Below are positions 33,075 through 41,281 of a DNA stretch of 64,000 nucleotides, in pieces. The stretch comes from Meandrina meandrites. Its lineage: Eukaryota; Cnidaria; Anthozoa; Scleractinia; Meandrinidae. The stretch covers positions 6,968,501-7,032,500 of the forward strand of contig OY855916.1 in assembly GCA_963693305.1 (NCBI GenBank), read 5' to 3'. Both the position numbers and the translations under genes were made by a program. Every line of letters starts with the position of its first letter. The stretch's first letter is position 1. The notes under the pieces are model-generated. The model was given only the letters and a program-made list of their open reading frames with translations, was not told where the DNA came from and made no database searches.

Positions 33075-33671
33075 ATGGATCCGAGCAAAATACCCTTTAA
33101 CGCTCTGATTGTGGGGCCGACAAATTCAGGCAAATCTAAATATGTGGTTGACCAGATCTATGGCCCTTTCCGCGGCAAGTTTGACTACATTGTGCTTATC
33201 TGCCCAACATTCGCGCACAACAAGACCTACCACCGAATTGGTGAAACTGACCCAAGAATGTTTGTGATAATATGCAAGCAGCACGAGGTTGAAAGTTGGT
33301 TGAAGGTCGTGAGCTGGCTTTTTGAGGGCACCAACACGCTCATAATCCTTGATGACTGCGCAGCCTCCAAAGATGTGAAAGGGCGCACAGGCCAGCTGGT
33401 GAATCTTGGCTTTTCCGCTCGGCATATCGGAATCAGCGTTTGGGTGCTGACCCAGAAGATAACCAGCATAACACCTTCCTTCCGTGAAAACGTGGCGGCT
33501 ATCGTTTTATTTTACACTCCCTCAGCCAAAACTACGAAGGCAATCTTTGAAGATTACGCCGGCGAACTCTCCCACGATGAGTACAAAAATCTGATTTCAA
33601 AGCTGAAAGAGCGGAAGTTCTCTTATCGTGTGTTCTCGCTTCGCTACCCCTACGGATTATCAGTGGGGTAA
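33075..33671 (+). CDS. ATP: FtsK/HerA-type genome packaging ATPase (198 aa)
   Basis: A small P-loop ATPase of the A32/FtsK-HerA packaging family found in Polintons and many double-jelly-roll viruses. It would drive DNA into the capsid. Walker A is GPTNSGKSKY at about residues 14-23. Walker B is TLIILDDCA at about 88-96. A sensor-like WVLTQK follows at about 123-128. The size is typical for Polintons. The gene sits directly downstream of the capsid gene and has its own short leader containing palindromic cassette 1. Confidence 0.92.
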   Translation: MDPSKIPFNALIVGPTNSGKSKYVVDQIYGPFRGKFDYIVLICPTFAHNKTYHRIGETDPRMFVIICKQHEVESWLKVVSWLFEGTNTLIILDDCAASKDVKGRTGQLVNLGFSARHIGISVWVLTQKITSITPSFRENVAAIVLFYTPSAKTTKAIFEDYAGELSHDEYKNLISKLKERKFSYRVFSLRYPYGLSVG

Positions 33672-33738
33672 ACCCCACACCCCAGAGTTTTAAACTTTTT
33701 TGAATTAAAAAAATAAAAGTTGTATATAGTATATAAAC

Positions 33739-34314
33739 ATGGCTGAACAAGAGTTCGCAGATGTTATAAACCTACTGGAAGCTGAGCCGTCAAGCAGCCC
33801 GGCTGATAGTAGCCTTGTGCCACAGTTGCTATCCGGACCTAACATTCCTGCTCTTCGTGAGGAGCTGGCCGTGCTTGTATCAACAGGCAAATCCAAAGAG
33901 GCCATTGGAGTGCAGTTAACACATGAGCAGTTGAAACGCTTGACTGATAAAGAAGTTGAAAAGTACTACAAGAGATATGAAACCTTCGTTGGCAGCAAGA
34001 CAACCGAAAGCATGGTTGACAACCTGCTTACGCTTGTGACAAGAGGCCTGCAAATGGTTATTGAAATAGATGACGTTGATGCAATGAAAAAAGAACTAAA
34101 AGAAGACTTCATTATTAACAAAGAAATGACAAATTTTGTTGGCAGTCTCTCTTTGAAATATGGAAAATTTCTTGCTCCTATTTCTGCTGCTTTGATAACG
34201 GCGAAGCACATTGATTTTAATTCGCATTTGGAGAAAAATGACAAAGCAAAATTAGAAGAAATTCCTGAGCATTCCTCACCAACTACTGAACATTTGCAGA
34301 CAAATTCTGAATAA
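33739..34314 (+). CDS. Polinton helical protein of unknown function (191 aa)
   Basis: An acidic, mostly helical protein starting MAEQEFADVINLLEAE. The middle region (~55-160) is rich in Lys and Glu with regular Leu spacing, and the tail is low-complexity Ser/Thr/Glu. A weak hydrophobic patch, FLAPISAALITAK, lies near 142-154. The start directly follows GTATATAGTATATAAAC, and TTTTAAACTTTTTTGAATT lies ~50 bp upstream. It belongs to the rightward small-gene run. No recognised domain. Confidence 0.75.
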   Translation: MAEQEFADVINLLEAEPSSSPADSSLVPQLLSGPNIPALREELAVLVSTGKSKEAIGVQLTHEQLKRLTDKEVEKYYKRYETFVGSKTTESMVDNLLTLVTRGLQMVIEIDDVDAMKKELKEDFIINKEMTNFVGSLSLKYGKFLAPISAALITAKHIDFNSHLEKNDKAKLEEIPEHSSPTTEHLQTNSE

Positions 34315-34347
34315 TTGCTTAATAATTTTTTATTTGCTTAACATATA

Positions 34348-34839
34348 ATGTCAACCGAACAATCCGAGCAGGTCGAAACCCCGCAACAACAGGTCGATAT
34401 AACACAGCAAGCAACAACTCCAACTCCAACTGCAACTACTCAGCGCGTAAAAAATCCCAAGCGTGTGGCTGCTGGCAAATTGGTTGCTGAAAAAACGCGG
34501 CTGGCCCGTGAACAACAGAAAAAAGCTGCAGCTGAGGCTGCTATCATAATCGCAAACAACAAGGCAAAGGGTAGCAACTCAGTTGCTGATCCCCCGGTTT
34601 CTGAGCCAACGCCGACTATTGCAGATGAAACCCTAAAAAGTACCGAAGAAAAAAATAGCAGTCTCAGCACCACACAATGGATTGGTGTTGTCGGCATAGT
34701 CGTTTCACTGATCGGTATTTATTACAAACGTGAAGAGCTCAAGGCCGCATTCAGCAAAAAAAATACACCTGAGCCAGCACGTGCTGAGCTACAACCTGCT
34801 CGCCCGACACAGACCAGAGTTTTAAGTCATATGGATTAA
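34348..34839 (+). CDS. Polinton single-pass membrane protein (163 aa)
   Basis: A Gln/Thr-rich N-terminus (VETPQQQVDITQQA) is followed by a basic Ala/Lys region and one strong transmembrane segment, WIGVVGIVVSLIGIYY, at about 111-126, with a basic tail. The palindrome AGCAACTCAGTTGCT lies in the coding sequence at 34,573-34,587 and is translated as SNSVA. That short piece looks like an in-frame insertion into a flexible linker. Function unknown. Confidence 0.75.
   Translation: MSTEQSEQVETPQQQVDITQQATTPTPTATTQRVKNPKRVAAGKLVAEKTRLAREQQKKAAAEAAIIIANNKAKGSNSVADPPVSEPTPTIADETLKSTEEKNSSLSTTQWIGVVGIVVSLIGIYYKREELKAAFSKKNTPEPARAELQPARPTQTRVLSHMD
34573..34587. repeat. Intragenic palindrome AGCAACTCAGTTGCT
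   Basis: A perfect 15 bp palindrome apart from its central base, flanked by GGGT on the left and GATCCCCC on the right, as in the intergenic cassettes. It lies inside the 163-residue membrane protein gene and keeps the frame. Confidence 0.75.
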
Positions 34840-34875
34840 ATATTTACGAATTAATATTATACCTGTATCAATATC

Positions 34876-35082
34876 ATGAAGAAAGTTGATATTCCACAAG
34901 TTCTTATCTCAACCGCGGCCATTTTTGGCATCGGACTGTTATGGTACGACTTCAATGTGAAGATTTTTCTTACAGTCCGCGATCTTATGAAGGCCACAAT
35001 ATTTGACCCGGATGTATCAACAAAGTTGATGGGGTGTGGGGTATCAGCAACTGAGTTGCTACCCACTGAAGAGACAAATTAA
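34876..35082 (+). CDS. Small Polinton membrane protein (68 aa)
   Basis: A short protein with one hydrophobic segment, VLISTAAIFGIGLLWYDF, near the N-terminus. Its last ~18 residues (STKLMGCGVSATELLP, then TEETN) are encoded by palindromic cassette 2, which appears to have provided the C-terminus and stop. Function unknown. Confidence 0.65.
   Translation: MKKVDIPQVLISTAAIFGIGLLWYDFNVKIFLTVRDLMKATIFDPDVSTKLMGCGVSATELLPTEETN
35016..35066. repeat. Palindromic cassette 2, inside the 3' end of a gene
   Basis: ATCAACAAAGTTGAT (35,016-35,030), linker GGGGTGTGGGGT, then AGCAACTGAGTTGCT (35,046-35,060) and ACCCAC. It contains both palindrome types in the order seen in cassette 1 and is translated as the C-terminus of the 68-residue protein. 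Confidence 0.8.
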
Positions 35083-35116
35083 TTTTTATTTAAACTTTGT
35101 ATGTTTCTTTATAATT

Positions 35117-35305
35117 ATGGTGAAAGTTCCAACGCAAATATTTGTTGTCAATTCTTTAGCAGGCGTAGTCATTTTTAGTTATTGGTTGTATGTTACTTAC
35201 AAGACAATTGATTCATTGTATTGGTTGGCAAAAGAGCCTTCTAATTTTGTTGAATTGGTAGAGAAAAATGAAGCAGATGACACGGAAGCAGAAGAGACAG
35301 ATTAA
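35117..35305 (+). CDS. Small Polinton membrane protein (62 aa)
   Basis: Start at the ATG at 35,117 (MVKVPTQIFVVNSLAGVV), directly after TTTCTTTATAATT. One transmembrane segment (~9-28) precedes an acidic tail (ADDTEAEETD). The longer in-frame extension upstream runs through cassette 2 and is unlikely. Upstream lies TTTTTATTTAAACTTTGTATG, shared with other genes of the element. Function unknown. Confidence 0.6.
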   Translation: MVKVPTQIFVVNSLAGVVIFSYWLYVTYKTIDSLYWLAKEPSNFVELVEKNEADDTEAEETD

Positions 35306-35340
35306 TTTTTATTTAAACTTTTTGTATGTTTTATATACGT

Positions 35341-35355
35341 ATCAACAAAGTTGAT
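35341..35355. repeat. Palindrome ATCAACAAAGTTGAT in a leader
   Basis: A perfect copy lying 5 bp upstream of the ATG at 35,361, between the TTATTTAAACTTTTTGTATG block and the start codon. Confidence 0.75.
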
Positions 35356-35360
35356 AGATA

Positions 35361-35582
35361 ATGTCAGACAACAAGCTTGTTAAAACCATCATGGATGCTG
35401 CTACTATAACCGGTTTGGCCGCCGGCATCGGCTGGGTCGCAAAAAAGGTTGTGAAAGAGAATTTTACTTCTGACCCCAGCAGCAGTGCTATGAACTATGT
35501 GAAGTTCACCGCCGTCATGGCAGGTAGCATTGCGCTCAAACAGTACCTGGAGGACCAAAAAATCCTTCCCACCAGCATGTAA
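35361..35582 (+). CDS. Small Polinton protein with two hydrophobic segments (73 aa)
   Basis: It starts MSDNKLVKTIMDAAT. Two short hydrophobic stretches (ITGLAAGIGWVAKK and VKFTAVMAGSIALKQY) are separated by a polar loop. Placed in the cluster of small membrane proteins between the ATPase and integrase genes. Function unknown; these may be virion or membrane-remodelling components. Confidence 0.65.
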   Translation: MSDNKLVKTIMDAATITGLAAGIGWVAKKVVKENFTSDPSSSAMNYVKFTAVMAGSIALKQYLEDQKILPTSM

Positions 35583-35587
35583 GTGGG

Positions 35588-35685
35588 GCATCAGCAACTG
35601 AGTTGCTACCCACACCCCATCAACAAAGTTGATAAATTAATTATTTGAAAAAACTCTGCTCTATTATATTATCAACTTTGTTGAT
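35588..35685. repeat. Palindromic cassette 3 plus an inverted single copy
   Basis: GGGGCATCAGCAACTGAGTT (palindrome 35,593-35,607), linker CCCACACCCC, and ATCAACAAAGTTGAT (35,619-35,633) form a cassette in the opposite orientation to cassette 2. A further copy, ATCAACTTTGTTGAT, lies at 35,671-35,685, 4 bp before the next start codon. Confidence 0.8.
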
Positions 35686-35689
35686 ATCA

Positions 35690-36115
35690 ATGGCAAGTAT
35701 CGCGATTATGGCTGGTGGAGCTATATTGAATGCTGCTGCTTTTATTGGCGGCAATTATCTTGCTAGGGCGCTTGGTGGAGGTGACAAAGCTGCACTTGAT
35801 GAAAAAGTACGACATGACAAAGCTCTCGAGGCATATCAAGCGGCTTATGCCAAATACTCCCGTGACCGAACCAAACTTCTCGACTGGATTGCGACTAACA
35901 CGCAAATAAAAGAGCAGGCCAAACAGAACTTTACTAACACTGACTACGCCTTCAAACTGTACAACCAGGCGCACCCTGACAAACAAATGATACCCCCCAA
36001 AGAACCCAAGTTTTCAGATTTCTATCAACCAAGCCAGCAGCAGAAAAATGGTGAACTCATGTTCGTGGGTGCCGGGGCTCTTGCTCTGGGCTACGCTGCC
36101 TTTCGTTTCCTTTAA
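35690..36115 (+). CDS. Polinton membrane-associated protein (141 aa)
   Basis: Start chosen at the ATG at 35,690 (MASIAIMAGGAILNAAAF), since the longer frame begins at TTG. The N-terminal ~30 residues are hydrophobic and Gly/Ala-rich. A charged helical middle (DEKVRHDKALEAYQAAYAK) is followed by KEPKFSDFYQPS and a C-terminal hydrophobic segment, FVGAGALALGYAAFRFL. I recall close relatives as one of the most widespread proteins of coral Polinton copies. The function is unknown. Confidence 0.8.
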   Translation: MASIAIMAGGAILNAAAFIGGNYLARALGGGDKAALDEKVRHDKALEAYQAAYAKYSRDRTKLLDWIATNTQIKEQAKQNFTNTDYAFKLYNQAHPDKQMIPPKEPKFSDFYQPSQQQKNGELMFVGAGALALGYAAFRFL

Positions 36116-36139
36116 ACTTTTTTAATTCCTTACTTATAG

Positions 36140-37147
36140 ATGGATGCCAAACTAGCAAAGATATACTATAGCCCTGGGGGCTACTGGAAAGGTTTTGCCG
36201 CAATCAAAAAATTATCTGAAGCTGCCAGCTCATCAACAAAGTTGATATCAGAAGAAACCGCAAAAAAGTGGCTGTTCAAGCAAGCACTCTGGCAGATATT
36301 CCTCCCAGCGCCGAAGCGCATTCCTCGGCCGAAATTCGATGTACCTATACCCAACAAAGTGCACCAGGCGGATCTTCTTTTTTTGCCACATGACAAACTA
36401 CCCCGCGGACGCAAAGTTTTTAAATATGCACTCACCGTTGTCGACGTGGCTAGCCGCTACAAAGAAGCTGAACCCTTGACCTCTAAAAACTCTGATGAAG
36501 TTGCCGTGGCTTTTAAGAGAATTTACAAACGCTCACCTCTGAAATGGCCTGAACTGCTGCAGGTTGATCCTGGGCGTGAATTCATGGGCGCTGTTACAAA
36601 AGAAATGGAAAATCACAAAACATATATTCGGCGTGGGCGAATTGACATTCACCGTGATCAGGCCATTGTTGAACGTTTTAACCGCACCCTGGCTGAGCGC
36701 TTGTTTGGGCACCAGTACGCAGTTGAAATGCGAAAACCTGAGGGCCAGAGGTCCACGGAGTGGGTAAAAAGACTTCCTGAAGTTGTAGCCGCTCTGAACA
36801 ATGAAGTCACAAGCCTTATCGGCAAGAAACCTGTAGTTGCCATCAAAGAAAAAAATGTTTATGCAAAGCCATCGACACCTTATTTGAGACCTGTTGGAGA
36901 AAGCGAAAAAAAGCTCCCCTCTATTGTGAATGTTAGGTATTTGTACCAACCTGGCGAGCTTGAAGGTGGTGTTAAAAGAGCCACTGATCCAATCTGGTCT
37001 TTGAAAGTTTACAACATTGAACGTTCTTTTACCAAACCGAATCAGCCCGTTCTCTACTATTTGCATGACGGGCCCAAGCGTGGCTTCGTGCGTGAAGAAC
37101 TGCTTGTTGTGCCTCCAAACACACAATTACCCCCCGAGCGACTTTAA
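36140..37147 (+). CDS. INT: Polinton rve-family (retrovirus-like) integrase (335 aa)
   Basis: A DDE integrase that would join the element ends to target DNA. The N-terminus has the Polinton-type YYSPGGYWKGFAAIKKL. The catalytic core runs from ~70 to ~200, with Asp78 (HQADLLF), Asp143 (QVDPGREF) and Glu178 (AIVERFNRTLAERL) as the likely triad. The C-terminal domain (~255-325) is beta-rich. The palindrome ATCAACAAAGTTGAT is embedded in frame at 36,232-36,246 (encoding STKLI), just before the core. The gene converges on polB and overlaps its end by 21 bp. Confidence 0.92.
   Translation: MDAKLAKIYYSPGGYWKGFAAIKKLSEAASSSTKLISEETAKKWLFKQALWQIFLPAPKRIPRPKFDVPIPNKVHQADLLFLPHDKLPRGRKVFKYALTVVDVASRYKEAEPLTSKNSDEVAVAFKRIYKRSPLKWPELLQVDPGREFMGAVTKEMENHKTYIRRGRIDIHRDQAIVERFNRTLAERLFGHQYAVEMRKPEGQRSTEWVKRLPEVVAALNNEVTSLIGKKPVVAIKEKNVYAKPSTPYLRPVGESEKKLPSIVNVRYLYQPGELEGGVKRATDPIWSLKVYNIERSFTKPNQPVLYYLHDGPKRGFVREELLVVPPNTQLPPERL
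36232..36246. repeat. Palindrome ATCAACAAAGTTGAT inside the integrase gene
   Basis: A perfect 15 bp copy in frame within the N-terminal region of the integrase, in a Ser-rich linker (AASSSTKLISEE). Confidence 0.75.
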
Positions 37148-40100
37148 AGCTTCTTCTATTTCTTTCATTTCGGCATTTGTTAATTCTATTTCTTCCATTT
37201 CTGTAGTAGCGAATAAAGCTTCCATTTCTTCCATTGCACTGTTGTACCCGTAAGCTTTTGTATTTACCCCGTCGTCAGCTATCCAGCGCTTTGAATCAAA
37301 CGGGGACAGTGAAATTTTATTTACATGCATTCCGTAGATTTCGTGCCCCTCGCTTCGCAACATTTTCATTCCGTGCCACATCTGCTCTTTTTTGAACAGC
37401 GCGGTCTTGTACTGCTCGTGCTTTATCTTCTTCTTTATGACATTTTTTTTCACCCCTTTTGCTTTTCTTATGTTGGTTTCATCCACCATCAGCAGATGGG
37501 AAAAGCAACTTAGGCACTTGCACCCACACCCCATCCTTGCTACTGCTTTGGGATATTTCTTTTTAATTTTTTCGACCAGATCTAAGTCTTCCCCCACTAT
37601 TGCCCTGCAAGCCTTTCCCTCCAAACAGTTGAACTCTTTTATTTTCGCCTCAGGGAAGTCTTCCTTTATTTTGTCCAACCCTTTTTTGCTTCCTCCTTCC
37701 GTCATGATGGAGTACATCTTTGACCTCAGCCCCACATACTCTGATATTGGCAGTCCCGCGCACTCGTCTTTCATTTTTCCCAAAACTTTTTTGTTAACCG
37801 TTGAGTGCAGCGGATTATCCTTCGGGTAGTCCGATGTGTCGTAAAAACTCTTGTTTCTTTCGATATCTTTGTATACGTCTTCTGTTTCAATGTCAAGCAG
37901 CAGGCTGTCCGTGTCTGTGTACAGCAGCTCACATTTCTCGCCGTACTGCTTTTTCAGGTGGTTGTAAAAGAAGTCGTACATCAGGATTTTGCTTTTATCC
38001 AGGATTGTCATTCCTGTGTAAACGGGTTTATTTAGCAGTAGGCGGCTTTTGTGCATGTCAATGCCCACCAGGTCGTTTGTAAATATTACGTGCCTTGCGT
38101 ACAGCGGACTTGCTACCAATTTTCTTATTTTGTCTTTTTCTTTGCTGCGGACTATTCTTATGTCTACCCGGTTGCGCAGGTTCTCCATCGTTTTGCCGAA
38201 AACTGAGTTGTTCATCAGCTTATAAAAGTTCTTTTCAAAGTCATTTTTCGCCAGCTTTCTAAAGTCTGTGTTCATGCGGATGTACGGCTCCATCCAGCAC
38301 TCTTGATCGAACTCCAACACCCTTTTTACACGTTTCAGCCTCATACCCTGCTTCAGATAAAATTTCAGGTTTTCGTAGTGCACCACGTAATCGTTTTTGT
38401 CTTCTAGCGTGAGCAGAAGCTTTTTGTTGTTTGGGATTTTCAGGTCAAGATCTTTTATCAGTTTGTTTTGGTAGTCTGACATGTTTTCCTTTTTTACAAC
38501 CTTTTTCTCCGGCGCTAGCGGGTAGCTGTTGTGCTCTTTGTGCAGCTCTGACGGGTATTCCAAATCAACTTCTAATATCCAGCCTTGCTTGGCGTTTTCT
38601 TTTTTGTTCAAGATTTCTTCCTCTGTCGGCATCACCCGTTTCCATTTAAAACCGCTTTTGGGGAGGGGCTTGCTCATTGCCCAGCCGTAAAGATTGTTCG
38701 CATCCAGGTACATTATGTAGCTGTTTGGCTTGCTTTCATCGTAGTCTGTTAGCAGCGGGTTGTTCGCTTTCGCATGCCTTTTGCTCACCATTGAGATACC
38801 CCCTCGGATTCCTCTTTCCACGAAAAGATGCATATCGTGGTCTGTCAGCAGCTCGAGATTTACACCTGTCATTTTTAAAAGTGCATCCCATGACAGACCT
38901 GGTGATGTAAAATAGTGCGCCGGATCAAGTCCGTACTTCTTCAGACACAGTTCGCGGAAGTTTTCAAACACGTCTGCCAGCAGGGCCACATCTGTTTTTA
39001 CGTACAAATCGTGATAATCTCCCAAAGTTTTACAAGAAAACATATCCCATACTGTGCGCGCGTGGTTGTATTCATCTTCGGTGATGTGCTCATCGGTTAG
39101 GCTGCTGTAAAATTCTTCTTTAGGGGGGAGGTGCGTTTCACTGAATTTCTCCCATGAATCCACATATTCGTATGGATAGATCCCTTTTTTGTATAGAAGA
39201 TCACTGCAGTTTGATATTGATTTTGTGATTTTTAGTGCCTCCTTTGGTGTTGCTTCTACCAGCGAGTCCAAGCTTCCTTGCAAAAAGTTCAAGCTGTCTA
39301 TGAAACGCAAACCATCGACCGAAATGGTTATGTACTTCTCCATGTTGTTGGCCACACATTTCACCTCTTTATTCAGGTTTGTCATTGCCTGCATCAAATG
39401 GTGCGTGTCGTACCCCCTCAGGTTGTGAAATACAACTGGTATCTGGTGCGTTTTGGGGGTTATTTTTAGTTTTAGGTTGCATTCGCTGTGCGCTGCCCCT
39501 CGGTATTTACCCGTCAGATGGCAATGGTCTTTTACCGCGTCTCTGTAGTTCTTTTGGAGAAGTGACTTTTTGCATTTGTAGCAGTTGGTTTGTTCTTTTG
39601 CTGTGTGGCGCGCGGCTGGGGTTTCCGGTTTTTTCAGCTTTATTATTTCAAAATCATCGTCTTTTGATGCATTATGGCACAGCGTTTCGAAAAATTCACT
39701 TTGGTAATTTTGCTCTTCATAGAAACATCTTTTGTGATACTGCCCCTGGTATTTCTCTTTTTTTGATATGTGTCCTGTTGCGCAGACCGGCAATGAATCC
39801 CAAAAGTTTTCTTTTACCAGCTTTTTTTCGCAGATGTGGCAGCTGTGTGCGTTTTTGAATTCATACCAGTCTTTGTTAGTCATTGCTATGGGTTTCACCT
39901 GCGCGAGGTTTTCTCTTATTTTGTCTTTTACTATTACCAGTCTTTTCAGGAAAGACCTTACCGCGTTTTCACCCCTGTATACAAATGGTCCTGTAACTTT
40001 CCCGTCACTTCTTACGACAACAAATGAATATCCACACGCCTCATGCCTTTCCGTCTTTTCTGTGTAACTTTTGTTTTTGTATTTGTCATTTTCAGGGTCT

Positions 40101-41281
40101 CGCTCGCAACCTTGTATCTTTTTTACCAGTGCCTCAAAGTCCGCGTATATCACGTAGGGCGCTTTCATCTGTTTCTGATAATTTTTAAAAGCGAGGATGT
40201 TTTCCCCCTCTTTTGGCATGTCAATCCTTGTTGGCCTACCGTTCACTCCATTGCAGTGCTTTTTATGGTCCACAAGCAAGTCCGCTCTTGAGAAACCTGT
40301 TAAGCACAACATGCAGTAGTGTTTTGCATTTCTATTTTTGCTTTGATCGAACAGCAAAGCGCTTTCTCTTTTTACGTAACAATAGTGCTGAATTTCCCCT
40401 GACTCAATCAACATAAGGTTTATTCTCGGTACGTTCGGTTCTTTTCTGCTTATCCTGTGCACTATCACGGTGTCGTTTTCCCAGCCAAAAACGTTTATTG
40501 CGAGTTTTCCGTTTTGTTTTTCAAGCTTGTCGATTTGTTTTACCGGTGTTGGAAAATCTATACCCGCGTAATTTATCCCATCATTTTTGGAATATTTGCT
40601 TGGTCTTTCAGGATGCACACCGTCTTTTGGTGGAAACAGTGCCGACCTCAAAGCCCACTTCAGACATTCGTTGTCTTTGTTTTTTACGTTTATTATTGCT
40701 TTTTTGTTTGCCAGTTTGGCTGGAAGTGGCAAATAGGTTCCTCCGCTCAGTGGCTGATATTTTGCGACATTTACGTATGCTAGCTCTATACTTTCTATCT
40801 CCCATCCTGATCCTTGCAATGACCAGTTTTCTATTTCTCCCTTTATTCTTTCCATGAATTCTTCATATTTTTGTTCTATCTGTTCTTTGTCATACCTGGT
40901 AAAAACGTTTGGCTGGTCCTCTTTAAAATAGTGCGACATTTCTTGCGTTTCTCCGTTTCTTTCTATTTCAAAATTTACTTTTAGCCCGAAGCTGACCTTT
41001 ACGCTTCCCAACTTTAGAATTTCCTGTTCAATCAAGTTAGTATACTTTTCTTTATTTGCATTTTTAAACATATAAATATCTTTGTTGTTTGGATTTGTTT
41101 GAGATACGTTCATTATCCATACACGAAGCCATTCCAGGAAATTGCTTTGGCTTATTTTAAACCCATCGCGTAAAATAGTACGTTCTGGTTGTAATGGTTG
41201 AGAAAGATTTCTATTTTCCTCTTCAGTTATTGAACCGTAAAATGTTTTCAGAACATTGGACGAAAATCTTGCGGCTGCCAT
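37127..41281 (-). CDS. POLB: Polinton DNA polymerase B, protein-primed type (1384 aa)
   Basis: A family B polymerase that would copy the element from its ends. Exonuclease motifs: YADFEAL (~379-385), NLRGYD (~620-625) and TDVALLADVF (~763-772). Polymerase motifs: YLDANNLYGWAM (~858-869), KLMNNSVFGK (~1021-1030) and YTDTDSLLLD (~1121-1130). All key acids are present. Extra zinc-type sites lie at CMLC...HKKHC (~323-343) and CYKC...DHCHLTGKYRG (~567-595); the latter resembles an HNH/endonuclease VII motif. The start codon lies in the right inverted repeat, so the TIR is its promoter. The 1384-residue length suits Polinton enzymes that carry a long N-terminal region. It shares its last 21 bp with the convergent integrase gene. 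Confidence 0.95.
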   Translation of the reverse strand: MAAARFSSNVLKTFYGSITEEENRNLSQPLQPERTILRDGFKISQSNFLEWLRVWIMNVSQTNPNNKDIYMFKNANKEKYTNLIEQEILKLGSVKVSFGLKVNFEIERNGETQEMSHYFKEDQPNVFTRYDKEQIEQKYEEFMERIKGEIENWSLQGSGWEIESIELAYVNVAKYQPLSGGTYLPLPAKLANKKAIINVKNKDNECLKWALRSALFPPKDGVHPERPSKYSKNDGINYAGIDFPTPVKQIDKLEKQNGKLAINVFGWENDTVIVHRISRKEPNVPRINLMLIESGEIQHYCYVKRESALLFDQSKNRNAKHYCMLCLTGFSRADLLVDHKKHCNGVNGRPTRIDMPKEGENILAFKNYQKQMKAPYVIYADFEALVKKIQGCERDPENDKYKNKSYTEKTERHEACGYSFVVVRSDGKVTGPFVYRGENAVRSFLKRLVIVKDKIRENLAQVKPIAMTNKDWYEFKNAHSCHICEKKLVKENFWDSLPVCATGHISKKEKYQGQYHKRCFYEEQNYQSEFFETLCHNASKDDDFEIIKLKKPETPAARHTAKEQTNCYKCKKSLLQKNYRDAVKDHCHLTGKYRGAAHSECNLKLKITPKTHQIPVVFHNLRGYDTHHLMQAMTNLNKEVKCVANNMEKYITISVDGLRFIDSLNFLQGSLDSLVEATPKEALKITKSISNCSDLLYKKGIYPYEYVDSWEKFSETHLPPKEEFYSSLTDEHITEDEYNHARTVWDMFSCKTLGDYHDLYVKTDVALLADVFENFRELCLKKYGLDPAHYFTSPGLSWDALLKMTGVNLELLTDHDMHLFVERGIRGGISMVSKRHAKANNPLLTDYDESKPNSYIMYLDANNLYGWAMSKPLPKSGFKWKRVMPTEEEILNKKENAKQGWILEVDLEYPSELHKEHNSYPLAPEKKVVKKENMSDYQNKLIKDLDLKIPNNKKLLLTLEDKNDYVVHYENLKFYLKQGMRLKRVKRVLEFDQECWMEPYIRMNTDFRKLAKNDFEKNFYKLMNNSVFGKTMENLRNRVDIRIVRSKEKDKIRKLVASPLYARHVIFTNDLVGIDMHKSRLLLNKPVYTGMTILDKSKILMYDFFYNHLKKQYGEKCELLYTDTDSLLLDIETEDVYKDIERNKSFYDTSDYPKDNPLHSTVNKKVLGKMKDECAGLPISEYVGLRSKMYSIMTEGGSKKGLDKIKEDFPEAKIKEFNCLEGKACRAIVGEDLDLVEKIKKKYPKAVARMGCGCKCLSCFSHLLMVDETNIRKAKGVKKNVIKKKIKHEQYKTALFKKEQMWHGMKMLRSEGHEIYGMHVNKISLSPFDSKRWIADDGVNTKAYGYNSAMEEMEALFATTEMEEIELTNAEMKEIEEALKSLGG

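Noticed and set aside
34857..35066. 69-codon minus-strand frame starting MGSNSVADT
   Set aside because: Its beginning is the palindromic cassette read on the other strand, and it is antisense to a plus-strand gene of the same run.
35645..35689. Extension of the 141-residue protein to a TTG start
   Set aside because: It would translate through the palindrome ATCAACTTTGTTGAT. The ATG at 35,690 gives the usual MASIAIMAGG start.
37325..40857. Plus-strand open frames within the polymerase region
   Set aside because: They lie antisense to a 1384-codon gene with all family B polymerase motifs and show no motifs of their own.
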